DNA of 64,000 nt from Pseudoalteromonas lipolytica (GTDB lineage Bacteria; Pseudomonadota; Gammaproteobacteria; Enterobacterales; Alteromonadaceae). The stretch covers positions 1 through 64,000 of the forward strand of contig NZ_LJTC01000004.1 of NCBI RefSeq assembly GCF_001306915.1, in the 5' to 3' direction. Both the position numbers and the translations under genes were made by a program. The notes beneath the pieces are model-generated. The model saw nothing but the letters and a program-made list of their open reading frames with translations. It was not told the origin of the DNA and did no database searches. This document shows, piece after piece, positions 1-8,625 of this stretch (positions are counted from its first letter, which is position 1; each line of letters opens with the position of its first letter).

Positions 1-198
1 GACATTGTGCATTACATTCACACTGAATTTGGTGTTCATTACCACTTAAATCATGTCTATAAAATTCTAAAGCAACTTGGCTTTAGTTGGATCACAAGCC
101 GCTCTAAACACCCAAAACAATCATTACAGAGCCAAGAGGCTTTTAAAAAACTTCCAGCTGGAAACGATCCTTCACACACCAGGACACCTTCCTCTTGA
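1..198 (+). CDS. IS630-family transposase, N-terminal frame (5' end cut off)
   Basis: This frame is open from base 1 and encodes the end of the helix-turn-helix/winged region of an IS630 transposase (VHYHLNHVYKILKQLGFSW, then a basic linker). It runs out of frame and stops at 198, before the catalytic domain. The true product probably switches to the next frame near the T4A6 tract at 141-150, where the reading EAFKK in this frame joins NFQLETIL in the other. Whether that is programmed slippage, as in some IS630 members, or a decay mutation cannot be told from one copy. Confidence 0.75.
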   Translation, partial: DIVHYIHTEFGVHYHLNHVYKILKQLGFSWITSRSKHPKQSLQSQEAFKKLPAGNDPSHTRTPSS

Positions 199-718
199 TC
201 GGATCGACGTATGGTTTCAGGACGAAGCACGATTTGGCCAGCAAAATCAGACTACGCGCATTTGGGCTGAAACAGGTACTCGGCCACGGATTGTAAAACA
301 ACAGCAATTTGACTATGGATATTTATTTGGCGCGGTATGTCCAGTGACAGGCCAAACAGAAGCGTTAGTTAGCCCATTCGTAAATAAAGAAGCAATGACG
401 CAGCATATGCGCCAGATATCACACGCGACACCTGTTGGAAGGCATGCTGTCGTGATAATAGATGGCGCAGGCTGGCACACATACGATACAGCTGCAGAAT
501 TTAAAAACCTAACCCTGATAAAGCTCCCATCTTATTCACCAGAGCTAAATCCAATAGAGCAAGTATGGAGCTGGATACGACAGCATTGTTTATCCAATAG
601 AGTGTTTTCGGGCTATGACGAAATTGTCGATGAAGTTTCAAAGGCATGGAATCACTTTATTTCAATCCCGGATCGAGTAAGGAAAATGTGCAATCGGGAA
701 TGGATTAAATTGATTTAA
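77..718 (+). CDS. IS630-family transposase, DDE catalytic frame
   Basis: This frame carries the catalytic core of the IS630 transposase. The three acidic residues expected for a DDE enzyme sit in the motifs FQDEARFG, VIIDGAGWH and LNPIEQVWSW, in the right order and spacing. The meaningful protein starts only after the shift site around 141-150; the residues encoded from 77 to about 140 do not resemble transposase, and the only available start there is TTG. The enzyme would cut and paste the element at TA targets. Activity depends on a +1 (or -2) frame change from the upstream frame. Confidence 0.8.
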   Translation: MALVGSQAALNTQNNHYRAKRLLKNFQLETILHTPGHLPLDRIDVWFQDEARFGQQNQTTRIWAETGTRPRIVKQQQFDYGYLFGAVCPVTGQTEALVSPFVNKEAMTQHMRQISHATPVGRHAVVIIDGAGWHTYDTAAEFKNLTLIKLPSYSPELNPIEQVWSWIRQHCLSNRVFSGYDEIVDEVSKAWNHFISIPDRVRKMCNREWIKLI

Positions 719-811
719 TCTTTATACGGAATGGTATTATTTCACCTCGCGCTAATTCGTCTTTTATCAATGAGCTTTACCTCTTCATTGTGCATGACGA
801 ATTACCACGCT

Positions 812-842
812 GTTGGGTTTCGCTTCGCTCTACCCAACCTAC
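812..842 (+). repeat. Dispersed palindromic repeat A, copy 1
   Basis: A 31-bp element beginning GTTGGGTTTCGCTTCGCTC and ending in ACCCAACCTAC; its ends pair (GTTGGGT with ACCCAAC) to form a hairpin. A second copy, 29 of 31 bases identical and inverted, lies at 50438-50468. It does not resemble the RAYT-linked repeat at 11.1-11.9 kb except for the final CCTAC. Confidence 0.7.
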
Positions 843-861
843 GGCAGATTTCCAAACTTTA

Positions 862-883
862 CTCTTGCAACTTTCCCCTCGCT
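862..883 (+). repeat. Dispersed repeat B, copy 1
   Basis: The 22-bp stretch beginning CTCTTGCAACTTTCCCCT recurs inverted at 51283-51304 with one difference in 22. It lies 20 bp from repeat A here; at 50.4-51.3 kb the same two repeats occur in the same relative order but about 0.8 kb apart. Confidence 0.55.
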
Positions 884-901
884 AACTTTACTCTTTCTAA
901 C

Positions 902-1603
902 TCACTCACACTGCTGTATCTCTTTTACATCACCGCGGCCATCGCTTAGATAGCATTGTTCTAGTAAAGAGCAATAGCAGATCTCGGTTTTGATGCTATT
1001 ACGTTGCTTGTTTACTTTGTCCCATTGAGTTTCATTAAATCCCGTTTGCTTGAAACCAAAAAGTTTAAGTTTGCTGCCAGATGCCAGCAACCGGTTATCA
1101 CTAGCACTCGTCATAATCCAGCCAAATGCTTCGAAAATATTTATATCGGGAGAATTATCTTGCAGAGTTTGTAGCTGTGTTTCATATGCTTGTGTATCAA
1201 AACAGCATGCAGAAATTACTTTATAGATATCTAAATATGATTGGTCGTTATAATGATACTTCACATACTTTACTATCGCAGGTCCTGAGCCTGAATTAGT
1301 GAGTACAAAGGTGATTTCAGATTGATTTTTTTCTTCATTAAAATTCCCCGTCATCACTTCGAGCCATGGCCAGGTTGCGGCTTTTACTTGTCGTTCTGCG
1401 GCGCTGGCTTGCAAGTAAGTGGCATAAAAGGAGGCTGCGGAGATAATAATGGCGCAGAGTGCGAGAAATAGGTTTAGCCGCTCGTTGGTAAACCATCCAT
1501 TGCGCTGAGTGTTTTGCTGGGTGGTCTTTGTTTGCTCTTCAACGTTGGAGTCTTGCTCTGATTTAACGGTTGAACAGCTTGCGTCCTGTTGCTGATTATC
1601 CAT
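902..1603 (-). CDS. Hypothetical single-pass membrane protein
   Basis: A 233-residue protein I do not recognise. It has a polar, Gln/Thr-rich N-terminus (about 40 residues), one membrane segment around residues 44-66 (LNLFLALCAIIISAASFYATYL), and a C-terminal domain of about 165 residues that would face the periplasm if the positive-inside rule holds. The latter holds seven cysteines, including a CC pair and a CYC, so disulfides are possible. Start is an ATG at 1603. It follows mltD on the same strand after about 90 bp that contain a terminator-like hairpin, so it is likely transcribed on its own. Confidence 0.6.
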   Translation of the reverse strand: MDNQQQDASCSTVKSEQDSNVEEQTKTTQQNTQRNGWFTNERLNLFLALCAIIISAASFYATYLQASAAERQVKAATWPWLEVMTGNFNEEKNQSEITFVLTNSGSGPAIVKYVKYHYNDQSYLDIYKVISACCFDTQAYETQLQTLQDNSPDINIFEAFGWIMTSASDNRLLASGSKLKLFGFKQTGFNETQWDKVNKQRNSIKTEICYCSLLEQCYLSDGRGDVKEIQQCE

Positions 1604-1667
1604 AATTTTTAATTGTTGTTTTTATAGACTAATAAAGATACAACTTTAATTGGATAGATAAAAGAGA

Positions 1668-1686
1668 CAGGGAGTAAAACTCCCTG
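1668..1686 (-). terminator. Intrinsic terminator of mltD
   Basis: Reading the minus strand, CAGGGAGT pairs with ACTCCCTG around a 3-nt loop and is followed by TCTCTTTT, just downstream of the mltD stop codon. Confidence 0.65.
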
Positions 1687-1694
1687 ATTTGGTA

Positions 1695-2972
1695 TTAACT
1701 ATTTGAGATAAATACGGTGAGCTTTTCACCCACTCTTAAGCTATCTCTTGAAAGGTTATTCCATTGTTTGAGTTTAGTGATACTGACTTTGTATTGCTTT
1801 GCTATCTTCCAAAGGCTATCGCCAGATTTCACCTTATATTCGATTTGCTGATCAGCCAATTGTGGCAATATCAGTTTTTGACCAATACGGATAGTGTTTG
1901 TTTTTAGGTTATTGAAGGTTTTCAGTTGGCTAACTGTTACTTTATAGTTTTTTGCAATCACACTTAAGCTATCACCGCGTTTAACAGTGTAATGTTGCCA
2001 CTGGCTATAATCATTGCTCTTTTGATTAGCTAATAGAGTTTGATAACTTGCTTGCTGATCTTTGGGAACCACAATATGTGGCGCATCAATCACTGCTGGG
2101 TATCGGATAACACCATGGTTTAGCTCTTCAAGCTCTTGCCATTTCGCTTTGTCTGCCAAGATCACTGCACCAGTTACTGGTAAGGTCGCAATAGCCTGCT
2201 CATTCTTAATGGCAGGGAATATCATTTTTTGGTGCTTTAATAATTGTGCTGCGGCCAGTAACTTAGGCACGTATTGTTTGGTTTGCGATGGTAGTTTTAA
2301 GTTAAAGAAGTCCGTCGACTTACCTTGTTTTTTATTACGAGCAATTGCCTGTAATACACGCCCTTCACCAATATTGTAGGCAGCAATAGCATGATACCAA
2401 TCGCCATCAAAGCGTTTATAAAGGTATTCCATAAAATCCAAAGCAGCGCGGGTGCTGTCGATCACATCTTGGCGACCATCATACCAAGGGGTAATTTTTA
2501 CTTTAAAGTATTTGGCGATTGAGGGGGTGAGTTGCCATAAACCCGATGCATGTTTGTGCGAATAGGCACTGGCATCAAAATCGCTCTCTATAAGCGGCAT
2601 TAGAGCGAGTTCTATTGGTAAGTCACGGTTTTCTACTTCTGTGACGATATGATACAAATACGGCGCTGCACGGCGGCTTATTTCTTCCATGTAATTAGGA
2701 TGAGTAAGGTACCAAGCAATGCGCTTTTGCACATCTGGGTGACTTGAATCGCTAAACTGTAGTTGAATGCGAATACGCTGCCATACGTCATCAAGTTCAC
2801 TTGGTTTGAGCGGTGTCACCGCGTCTACTTGTGCTGTTTTAGCTTCTGCAACCACAGTGCCTGGATTGGCTTTGATGATGGGCTTCTTTTCGGGAAGTGA
2901 CTCAGGGGCAGTCTGACAGCCTGTTACAATAAAAGAAACAACAACAAGGCCTAAAAATCGATTTAAAAACAC
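1695..2972 (-). CDS. mltD: Membrane-bound lytic murein transglycosylase D (lipoprotein)
   Basis: Cleaves the beta-1,4 bond between N-acetylmuramic acid and N-acetylglucosamine in peptidoglycan, leaving a 1,6-anhydro end; works at the outer membrane face of the cell wall. The 425-residue protein begins with a lipoprotein signal (lipobox VTGC, Cys19), then an SLT domain at about 100-240 with the catalytic Glu129 in LMPLIESDF and the family motif SGLWQL, then two LysM modules at about 330-375 and 380-422 that bind glycan. The start is GTG at 2972, with GGAG about 11 bases upstream. The family in E. coli has the same SLT-LysM-LysM order. Neighbours give no operon partner. Confidence 0.92.
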   Translation of the reverse strand: MFLNRFLGLVVVSFIVTGCQTAPESLPEKKPIIKANPGTVVAEAKTAQVDAVTPLKPSELDDVWQRIRIQLQFSDSSHPDVQKRIAWYLTHPNYMEEISRRAAPYLYHIVTEVENRDLPIELALMPLIESDFDASAYSHKHASGLWQLTPSIAKYFKVKITPWYDGRQDVIDSTRAALDFMEYLYKRFDGDWYHAIAAYNIGEGRVLQAIARNKKQGKSTDFFNLKLPSQTKQYVPKLLAAAQLLKHQKMIFPAIKNEQAIATLPVTGAVILADKAKWQELEELNHGVIRYPAVIDAPHIVVPKDQQASYQTLLANQKSNDYSQWQHYTVKRGDSLSVIAKNYKVTVSQLKTFNNLKTNTIRIGQKLILPQLADQQIEYKVKSGDSLWKIAKQYKVSITKLKQWNNLSRDSLRVGEKLTVFISNS

Positions 2973-3090
2973 GTATTAAAATACTCCGTTAACTTAGGTG
3001 CGGGTAAACTAAAGCGCCTAAGCTTAACATAGGGTGAGCTAAAAATGACCATTAGATTAACAGCTCGCTAACTTACTCACCCAATTGAAA

Positions 3091-3630
3091 TTAAAACGAA
3101 ATACTAACTTGTAACCCAGCATAACCATGGTTTTGCGCTTCCCAATAGCGGCTGTCTATTTCTCGGGCTCTGGCATAAATCTCTATTCTGAATGGCTTTG
3201 AGTCCACGCCCATGCCCACACCAACATAGCCATCAATATTATTGTGGTCGTCATCATAGCGGTCTCTGTAGTCGTGGTCATCTCGGTCGTCGTATACAGC
3301 AAGCTCAATTAAATCTAACCCCACTTCGCCATAGACAAAAAAGTCACTGAAATAGCCAAATTTGATGCCGCTATCTAAGGTGAGAAATGTCTCCCGATCA
3401 CCTTTTTTAGTAAATACTTCTGCTGAGCCCAGTGCCGTTGTAAATGCTGCGCCGAAATTACTGTAGTTATTTTTAGCCATAACTTCGATGCCGGCTGAGG
3501 TGATTGAATCAGTACTATTATGCTCTGACTTAACAAACAGGTTCATATTAGGGCTGTCATAAATACCAGCAAAGCTTGTAGCAGGAATGAAGGCAAGTGA
3601 AGAAAACAGTGCTAAGGCAAGGTATCGCAT
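3091..3630 (-). CDS. Small outer-membrane beta-barrel protein
   Basis: A 179-residue exported protein with a clear signal peptide (cleavage near TSFA-GIYD) and alternating hydrophobic/polar strands ending in a C-terminal Phe (VSISF), the usual signature of an outer-membrane barrel. The size and GVGMGV/GLQVSISF endings fit eight-stranded barrels of the YfaZ/OmpA-like type, but I cannot assign a family with certainty. An unusual insert at about residues 112-131 is almost entirely Asp, Arg, His, Tyr and Asn and would form a charged surface loop. It is transcribed in the same direction as the sensor kinase gene upstream (stop at 3716), about 85 bp away. Confidence 0.6.
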   Translation of the reverse strand: MRYLALALFSSLAFIPATSFAGIYDSPNMNLFVKSEHNSTDSITSAGIEVMAKNNYSNFGAAFTTALGSAEVFTKKGDRETFLTLDSGIKFGYFSDFFVYGEVGLDLIELAVYDDRDDHDYRDRYDDDHNNIDGYVGVGMGVDSKPFRIEIYARAREIDSRYWEAQNHGYAGLQVSISF

Positions 3631-3715
3631 ATTGGTTAGTCCATTAAACGTTAATGGGTTGATGATACCAAACAGCGCCTTAGCAAATTGTAAGTAAGTG
3701 TTCTAACTATGTAAG

Positions 3716-5020
3716 TTAGCCGAACACGCAGCGGAAGCAGGCTCCTTGCTGGCGTTTGATATATACCAGATCGCCGCCATGATTGAGCATGATCTGGCGT
3801 GATAAACTTAAGCCTATTCCTGAGCCTTGTTGCTTGGTGGTAAAAAATGGCACAAAAATCATCTCAATCACATGATCGCTGATACCTGTACCATTGTCAC
3901 TGACCTCTAAATACAGTTGCTGATTAGCATTTTGTGCAATGCTTACCTCAATGCACTTTGCTGACTTTGAAGTATTTAACTGCTTAAGGACATCAAGGGC
4001 ATTGGTAAGCAGGTTTATTATTACTTGTTCAACTTGGCCTCTATCTATCATTACTAACTGTTGGCTTTGCACCGATAAATTCAACGTAATATTAAGTTGC
4101 TTAGCTTGTTGTGAGTGCAGAGCGACAACTTGCTTGGCAAGATCTGCCAGAATATGTGGCTGTAAGTGTGGGGCGGGTAAGCTACTAACCTTTTTAAATT
4201 GCGCTATAAATTCCCCTAAATGCTCGGTTCGTGATGCGAGTGTTGTTAGGGCGAGTTGCAAGTCTTGTTTATCTTCCTGATCATCAAAACTAAGCTCAGT
4301 TGGCAGCAGCGCCGTACAAGTTTGTGCTAAAGAAGAGAGTGGCGTAATCGAATTAGCAATTTCATGGGTTAGTACTTTGGTAAGGCGCTTATAAGCTTGT
4401 TGCTCTTTTAATTGCAGCTGATCATGAATCGATTGCAAACTGATCACTTTACGAACTTTACCTTGGATTTCGGCAATACTGATCTGCACAGATAACGTAT
4501 CGTGCTGCTCACCATTTTGCCATGGCACGGTATTACGGCTATTTTGTTTTGCGTCTTGAACGAGGTTTGCGATTACACCTAAATCATCGATGTGCTTTAC
4601 AGCCTGCCCAAGCAAGCGACTGACCGCAGGGTTACTTTCAATAATATTGCCTTGTTCATCACATACTAATACTGCTAAATCGATATGAATTAATAGTGCT
4701 TGTAAGAACTGGGCTTGTTGCTCTGCATTAAAACGCGCAGCCTGAATTTGTTGTTTAACCTGCTCAAATTGCTGCTGCATAGGGTGTTGGTCGCCAAAGC
4801 CTAATGTGCTGTCTCCATTCGCTAAAGCGCGAAAAACCATATCTGCACGCCTTGTTTGGCGTTTAAATAAATTAAAAATTTGCGCGGCACATACTAAATT
4901 TAAAATAACTAAAAGTGCCGAAATTGCAGAAAACCCGCTTTGCTCTACTTGCCAAAACAAAGTAATTGATAAACCTATTAGTGCAGCTAATAGGCTGGCT
5001 AAGATAATAAAGTTTCGCAT
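3716..5020 (-). CDS. PAS-containing sensor histidine kinase (NtrB/NtrY-like)
   Basis: A 434-residue inner-membrane kinase that would phosphorylate the sigma-54 regulator encoded immediately upstream (3 bp between the genes). Two membrane segments lie at about 4-23 and 30-50, followed by a cytoplasmic PAS domain (about 105-195), the H-box LTHEIANSITPLSSLA with the phospho-accepting His, and an ATPase domain with N-box (NLLTNALD), G1 (DNGTGIS), F-box (FVPFFTTK) and G2 (GSGIGLSLSRQ). The periplasmic loop is only a few residues, so the signal is probably sensed in the membrane or by the PAS domain. Start ATG at 5020. Confidence 0.88.
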   Translation of the reverse strand: MRNFIILASLLAALIGLSITLFWQVEQSGFSAISALLVILNLVCAAQIFNLFKRQTRRADMVFRALANGDSTLGFGDQHPMQQQFEQVKQQIQAARFNAEQQAQFLQALLIHIDLAVLVCDEQGNIIESNPAVSRLLGQAVKHIDDLGVIANLVQDAKQNSRNTVPWQNGEQHDTLSVQISIAEIQGKVRKVISLQSIHDQLQLKEQQAYKRLTKVLTHEIANSITPLSSLAQTCTALLPTELSFDDQEDKQDLQLALTTLASRTEHLGEFIAQFKKVSSLPAPHLQPHILADLAKQVVALHSQQAKQLNITLNLSVQSQQLVMIDRGQVEQVIINLLTNALDVLKQLNTSKSAKCIEVSIAQNANQQLYLEVSDNGTGISDHVIEMIFVPFFTTKQQGSGIGLSLSRQIMLNHGGDLVYIKRQQGACFRCVFG

Positions 5021-5023
5021 CGA

Positions 5024-6427
5024 TTAAAGTCCGTATTTTTCTAAACGACGATACATGGCTCCGCGTGTTAGGCCGAGCGCTTTTGCTGCATGACTCACGT
5101 TCCCTTGAAAATGCTTTAAAGCTGCACGAACGGTTCTTTGCTCGATGATTTCGAGATCAAAAGTGTCGTAGTCAGTGGCGTTTGAAGAGAGCTCAGTTGT
5201 GCTAACAGCAGCATTTGGTGAGCTTATCACCGAGCTTATATCGAGCTCTGAGCCTTCTGATAGGATGACAGCTCGCTCAATTGCATGGGCAAGTTCACGG
5301 ACATTGCCAGGCCAATGATACTGGCTTAAACGTGTCATATCAGATGCAGCAATCGAGAGCTCACGTTTGTATTTATGTGCAAAGTGCTGCAAGTAGTAGT
5401 TACACAGTAATGGAATGTCTTCACTGCGCTCACGCAGAGCTGGCAAACGGATCTCTACGGTATTAACACGGTACAGTAAGTCTTGCCTAAACTTGCCTTC
5501 AGTAACTGCTTGTTCGAGGTTTTCATTGGTTGCACAGATCAAACGAATATCAATATCGATGACTTTAGAGCCACCAACCGGTGTTATTTGCCTGTTTTGT
5601 AGTGCCGCAAGTAGTTTAACTTGTTGGTTAAGCGGTAAATTACCTAGCTCGTCTAAAAATAAACTACCACCATGGGCCAGCTCAAATCGGCCAATGCGAT
5701 CTTCTTTCGCGCCAGTAAACGCCCCTTTTTTATGGCCAAATAGTTCGCTTTCAAACAGGCTTTCGGCTAGTGAGCCCATGTCTAGGCTTATGAAGGGTTG
5801 GCTTTGGCGCTGGCTTGCATTGTGGATTGCATGGGCAGTGAGTTCTTTACCTGTGCCACTTTCGCCACTAATCAATATGTTGGCATCTGTGTTGGCTGCT
5901 TTGTCGATAACCGAAAAAACCTGCTGCATGGCATCACTTTGGCCTAAAAACTCAAATGGTTGATTGCCGATTGACTGCTGCAAGGCTTGTTTTTGCTTTG
6001 TGAGTTTACCAACTTGCTGTTTGTCTTTAGCGTGTGAAAATGCCGCTGCAACAGCACCGAGTAATTGCTCATTTTGCCAAGGCTTGGCAATAAAGTCAGA
6101 GGCACCGGCCTTAATTGCTTCGACCGCTAGCTGAATATCGCTGTAGGCCGTCATAAGCAGTACCGCAATGTTAGCGTCTTGGCTCATGATTTTTTTTAGC
6201 CAGTAGAATCCTTCTTTGCCACTAATTGAGTCTTGCGTGAAGTTCATATCGAGTAACACTACATCTATGGCCTGATCCGCCTCATGCTGTGCGTTAATGA
6301 TAGCTTCGATATCAAAGGGGTTATCTGTGGTTTTTACAACCTGATAATGCTGCTTTAAAAGTAATCGTGCGGCGATAAGTACGTCGGGGTTATCATCGAC
6401 GATAAGAATTGATCCTGCTTGTTTCAT
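5024..6427 (-). CDS. Sigma-54-dependent response regulator
   Basis: A 467-residue NtrC-class activator. It has a receiver domain (1-130) with phospho-acceptor Asp60 in VVLLDMNF, an AAA+ domain (about 165-395) with Walker A GESGTGKE, the sigma-54 contact loop GAFTGA and the arginine-finger region, and a C-terminal Fis-type helix-turn-helix (ALKHFQGNVSHAAKALGLTRGAMYRRLEKYGL region). Phosphorylated by the neighbouring kinase, it would use ATP to open sigma-54 promoters. A near-consensus sigma-54 promoter and two dyads lie in the divergent region in front of the efflux genes, so these are its likely target. Start ATG at 6427. Confidence 0.92.
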   Translation of the reverse strand: MKQAGSILIVDDNPDVLIAARLLLKQHYQVVKTTDNPFDIEAIINAQHEADQAIDVVLLDMNFTQDSISGKEGFYWLKKIMSQDANIAVLLMTAYSDIQLAVEAIKAGASDFIAKPWQNEQLLGAVAAAFSHAKDKQQVGKLTKQKQALQQSIGNQPFEFLGQSDAMQQVFSVIDKAANTDANILISGESGTGKELTAHAIHNASQRQSQPFISLDMGSLAESLFESELFGHKKGAFTGAKEDRIGRFELAHGGSLFLDELGNLPLNQQVKLLAALQNRQITPVGGSKVIDIDIRLICATNENLEQAVTEGKFRQDLLYRVNTVEIRLPALRERSEDIPLLCNYYLQHFAHKYKRELSIAASDMTRLSQYHWPGNVRELAHAIERAVILSEGSELDISSVISSPNAAVSTTELSSNATDYDTFDLEIIEQRTVRAALKHFQGNVSHAAKALGLTRGAMYRRLEKYGL

Positions 6428-6483
6428 AGCTATTTATTATTATTCCTTTATGGGAACACTAAGACTAATTGAAAATAGTAACA

Positions 6484-6535
6484 GTGTCCATTTATGGACG
6501 ATATATGGGTTTTGAAGTGTTCTATAAACGGACAC
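6484..6535. promoter_or_regulatory. Two dyads, likely binding sites for the sigma-54 activator
   Basis: Site 1 at 6484-6499 reads GTGTCCATTTATGGAC; site 2 at 6517-6535 reads GTGTTC, 7 bases, GGACAC. A third half-similar sequence (GGGAACAC) is at 6452-6459, close to the regulator start. They lie about 65-115 bp upstream of the sigma-54 promoter, as enhancer sites of NtrC-type activators do. Confidence 0.65.
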
Positions 6536-6597
6536 TTGATTATATGCATGTTTATTGGTTTTTATATAAGTTATTGTAATTTAATAAAAATAAAAGT

Positions 6598-6612
6598 TGG
6601 CACAAGAGTTGT
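6598..6612 (+). promoter_or_regulatory. Sigma-54 (RpoN) promoter
   Basis: TGGCACAAGAGTTGT matches TGGCAC-N5-TTGC with only the last base different, and the -24 GG and -12 GT are correctly spaced. The predicted transcription start near 6623 leaves a leader of about 35 bases before the adaptor gene. Confidence 0.82.
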
Positions 6613-6657
6613 TTTATCTATAGGTAATTAGCACCTAGATAACTTAAAGGCGTCAAC

Positions 6658-7911
6658 ATGGATAAGAAAATTACACGCTCAAATAACAAAGCATTTTTTA
6701 AGAAATCAGTAATTGCAGCAGCATGTTTAGCTGTTGCGGCAGCAGCTTATGGTTTCACGCAAACTGAGCAAACAGGTCGTAGTCAGCAAGTAACCGCGAC
6801 AAGCTTAACGATTAGCACAGTACAACAAGGTGAATTTGTTGATGCTTTAAGTCTTCGTGGTCAGGTTATGCCTCGCACGACTATTTACCTCGACACCATT
6901 GCCGGAGGCCAAGTTGAAGAGCGACTTGTTGAGCAGGGTGAATTTGTTAAAAAAGGCCAACCACTTGTGCGTTTAAGCAATACCAATTTGCAGCTTGATG
7001 TAATGAGCCGTGAAGCACAGGTGACTGAGCAGCTTAACTTTTTACGTAACACGCAAATGAATATGGAAACCAGCCGTTTAAACTTACGCCGTGATTTGCT
7101 TGAAATCGATCTTAAAATCACACATTTATCGCGTCGCTTAAAACAGACTCAGCCGCTAGTGAAAACAGGTGTGTTAGCTCAAGAGCAATTATCTGAAATT
7201 CAAGAAGACTTAGCGTATTACAAAGCGCGTAAAGAACTAACCCTTGAGCGCCAAAAGCAAGAAAACAGCATTCGTGAAGTTCAGGTAGCCCAGCTAAAAG
7301 ACAGTGCCGACATGTTAGAGAAAAACCTACAGTTTGCACGTAAGAACCTTGAAAACCTACTCGTAACAGCACCTGCTGATGGTTATTTAAGTGAACTTGA
7401 TGTTGAAATTGGTGAATCAAAAGGCCGTGGTGCTCGCCTAGGGCAGATTGATATTCCTAATGAATACAAGCTAGTTGTGAGACTAGATGAGTTTTACCTG
7501 AGCCAAGTTCAAACAGGTATGCAAGTGCTTATTGAGCATGAACAAGGCGAAATTGCGGCAACAGTTAGCAAAATTGATAGTCGTGTTCAGCAATCACAGT
7601 TTCAGGTTGAAGTCGATTTACCCAATGGTACGAGCAACATAAAACGCGGACAAAGCCTTGATGTGCAGCTGATGCTAGGTGATAGCAAAGGCACTGCCTT
7701 ATTACTTGAACGCGGCGCATTTTTTACCAGCTCAGGAGGTAACTGGGTTTATGTCATGGAAAAAGATGGCAATCGTGCAGTACGAAAAGACATTCGTCTT
7801 GGCAAAAAGAATCAAAACTATTATGAAGTGTTAAGTGGCCTAAGCGCCGGAGATCGCGTGATCACCTCTAGCTACAGCAACTTTGATAAAGCACAACAAC
7901 TACAATTTTAA
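6658..7911 (+). CDS. Periplasmic adaptor of an ABC efflux system (MacA/HlyD-like)
   Basis: A 417-residue membrane-fusion protein that would link the ABC transporter in the inner membrane to an outer-membrane channel. An N-terminal anchor (residues 15-34) is followed by a lipoyl/barrel-sandwich half (about 65-110), a long coiled-coil hairpin (about 110-235, rich in Leu, Gln, Lys, Glu), the second lipoyl half (ENLLVTAPADGYLSEL) and a beta-barrel and membrane-proximal end. AAGG lies about 8 bases before the ATG. It is first in a three-gene operon driven by the sigma-54 promoter. Substrate is not shown by sequence; no outer-membrane channel gene is next to it. Confidence 0.88.
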   Translation: MDKKITRSNNKAFFKKSVIAAACLAVAAAAYGFTQTEQTGRSQQVTATSLTISTVQQGEFVDALSLRGQVMPRTTIYLDTIAGGQVEERLVEQGEFVKKGQPLVRLSNTNLQLDVMSREAQVTEQLNFLRNTQMNMETSRLNLRRDLLEIDLKITHLSRRLKQTQPLVKTGVLAQEQLSEIQEDLAYYKARKELTLERQKQENSIREVQVAQLKDSADMLEKNLQFARKNLENLLVTAPADGYLSELDVEIGESKGRGARLGQIDIPNEYKLVVRLDEFYLSQVQTGMQVLIEHEQGEIAATVSKIDSRVQQSQFQVEVDLPNGTSNIKRGQSLDVQLMLGDSKGTALLLERGAFFTSSGGNWVYVMEKDGNRAVRKDIRLGKKNQNYYEVLSGLSAGDRVITSSYSNFDKAQQLQF

Positions 7912-7922
7912 GGATAAAAACA

Positions 7923-8624
7923 ATGATTAAATTAACTAACTTATCACGCGTGTTCCGTACTCAAGATGTTGAAACAACAGCGCTTAACAACATTAACTTA
8001 CATGTAAACGAAGGCGAGTTTCTTGCCATTATGGGGCCATCTGGCTGTGGTAAATCAACATTACTCTCTATTTTAGGTATGTTGGATTCGCCATCAGCAG
8101 GCAGTTTTGAGTTTTTAGGCGAAGACATCGCAGGGTTTGGTGAAAAACAATTAGCGGCACTTAGAAAAGCGTCGATTGGTTTTGTTTTCCAAAGCTTTAA
8201 TTTAATTGATGAATTAACAGTATTTGAAAACGTTGAGCTGCCATTACAGTATCAAAATATCTCAAAAAGTGAACGTAAACAGCGAGTAGAAGAAATTTTA
8301 AAACGTGTTGCAATCGACCATAGAGCAGATCACTTACCGCAACAGCTATCGGGCGGTCAGCAGCAACGTGTAGCGGTAGCCCGAGCTCTGGTGATTAATC
8401 CAAAACTTATCTTAGCGGATGAGCCTACGGGTAACCTTGATTCAAAAAATGGTGATGAAGTCATGGCGATGCTGCGTGAGCTAAATCGCGAAGGTACCAC
8501 GGTAATTGTGGTTACTCACTCAGAAAAAGAAGGCAATTATGCTGACCGTTTAGTGCGCTTACTTGATGGCCAAGTGATGGTTGATAAAGCTAACCGTGTT
8601 CAACAAACAGCAGAGGTGGCATAA
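7923..8624 (+). CDS. ABC transporter ATPase (MacB/LolD type)
   Basis: A 233-residue ATP-binding subunit with Walker [11 protein letters not shown]-loop, signature [10 protein letters not shown], Walker [13 protein letters not shown] and switch His in VTHS. The [11 protein letters not shown] pattern places it in the MacB/LolD/FtsE group that powers mechanotransmission rather than transport through a membrane channel. It starts 11 bp after the adaptor stop and stops 1 bp before the permease start, so all three are co-translated. Confidence 0.93.
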   Translation: MIKLTNLSRVFRTQDVETTALNNINLHVNEGEFLAIMGPSGCGKSTLLSILGMLDSPSAGSFEFLGEDIAGFGEKQLAALRKASIGFVFQSFNLIDELTVFENVELPLQYQNISKSERKQRVEEILKRVAIDHRADHLPQQLSGGQQQRVAVARALVINPKLILADEPTGNLDSKNGDEVMAMLRELNREGTTVIVVTHSEKEGNYADRLVRLLDGQVMVDKANRVQQTAEVA

Positions 8625-8625
8625 C

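Larger units (their letters stand above)
1..718 (+). mobile_element. IS630-family insertion sequence, 3' part
   Basis: The window opens inside a transposase of the IS630/Tc1-mariner group and the element continues to the left out of view. Both transposase parts are on the plus strand and out of frame with each other. The right end is not resolved because the left terminal repeat is not visible for comparison; the coding part stops at 718 and non-coding sequence with dispersed repeats follows. Confidence 0.85.

Noticed and set aside
731..949. 72-residue ORF after the IS
   Set aside because: It is mostly made of the two dispersed repeats, and overlaps the end of the minus-strand gene; no ribosome site or family features.
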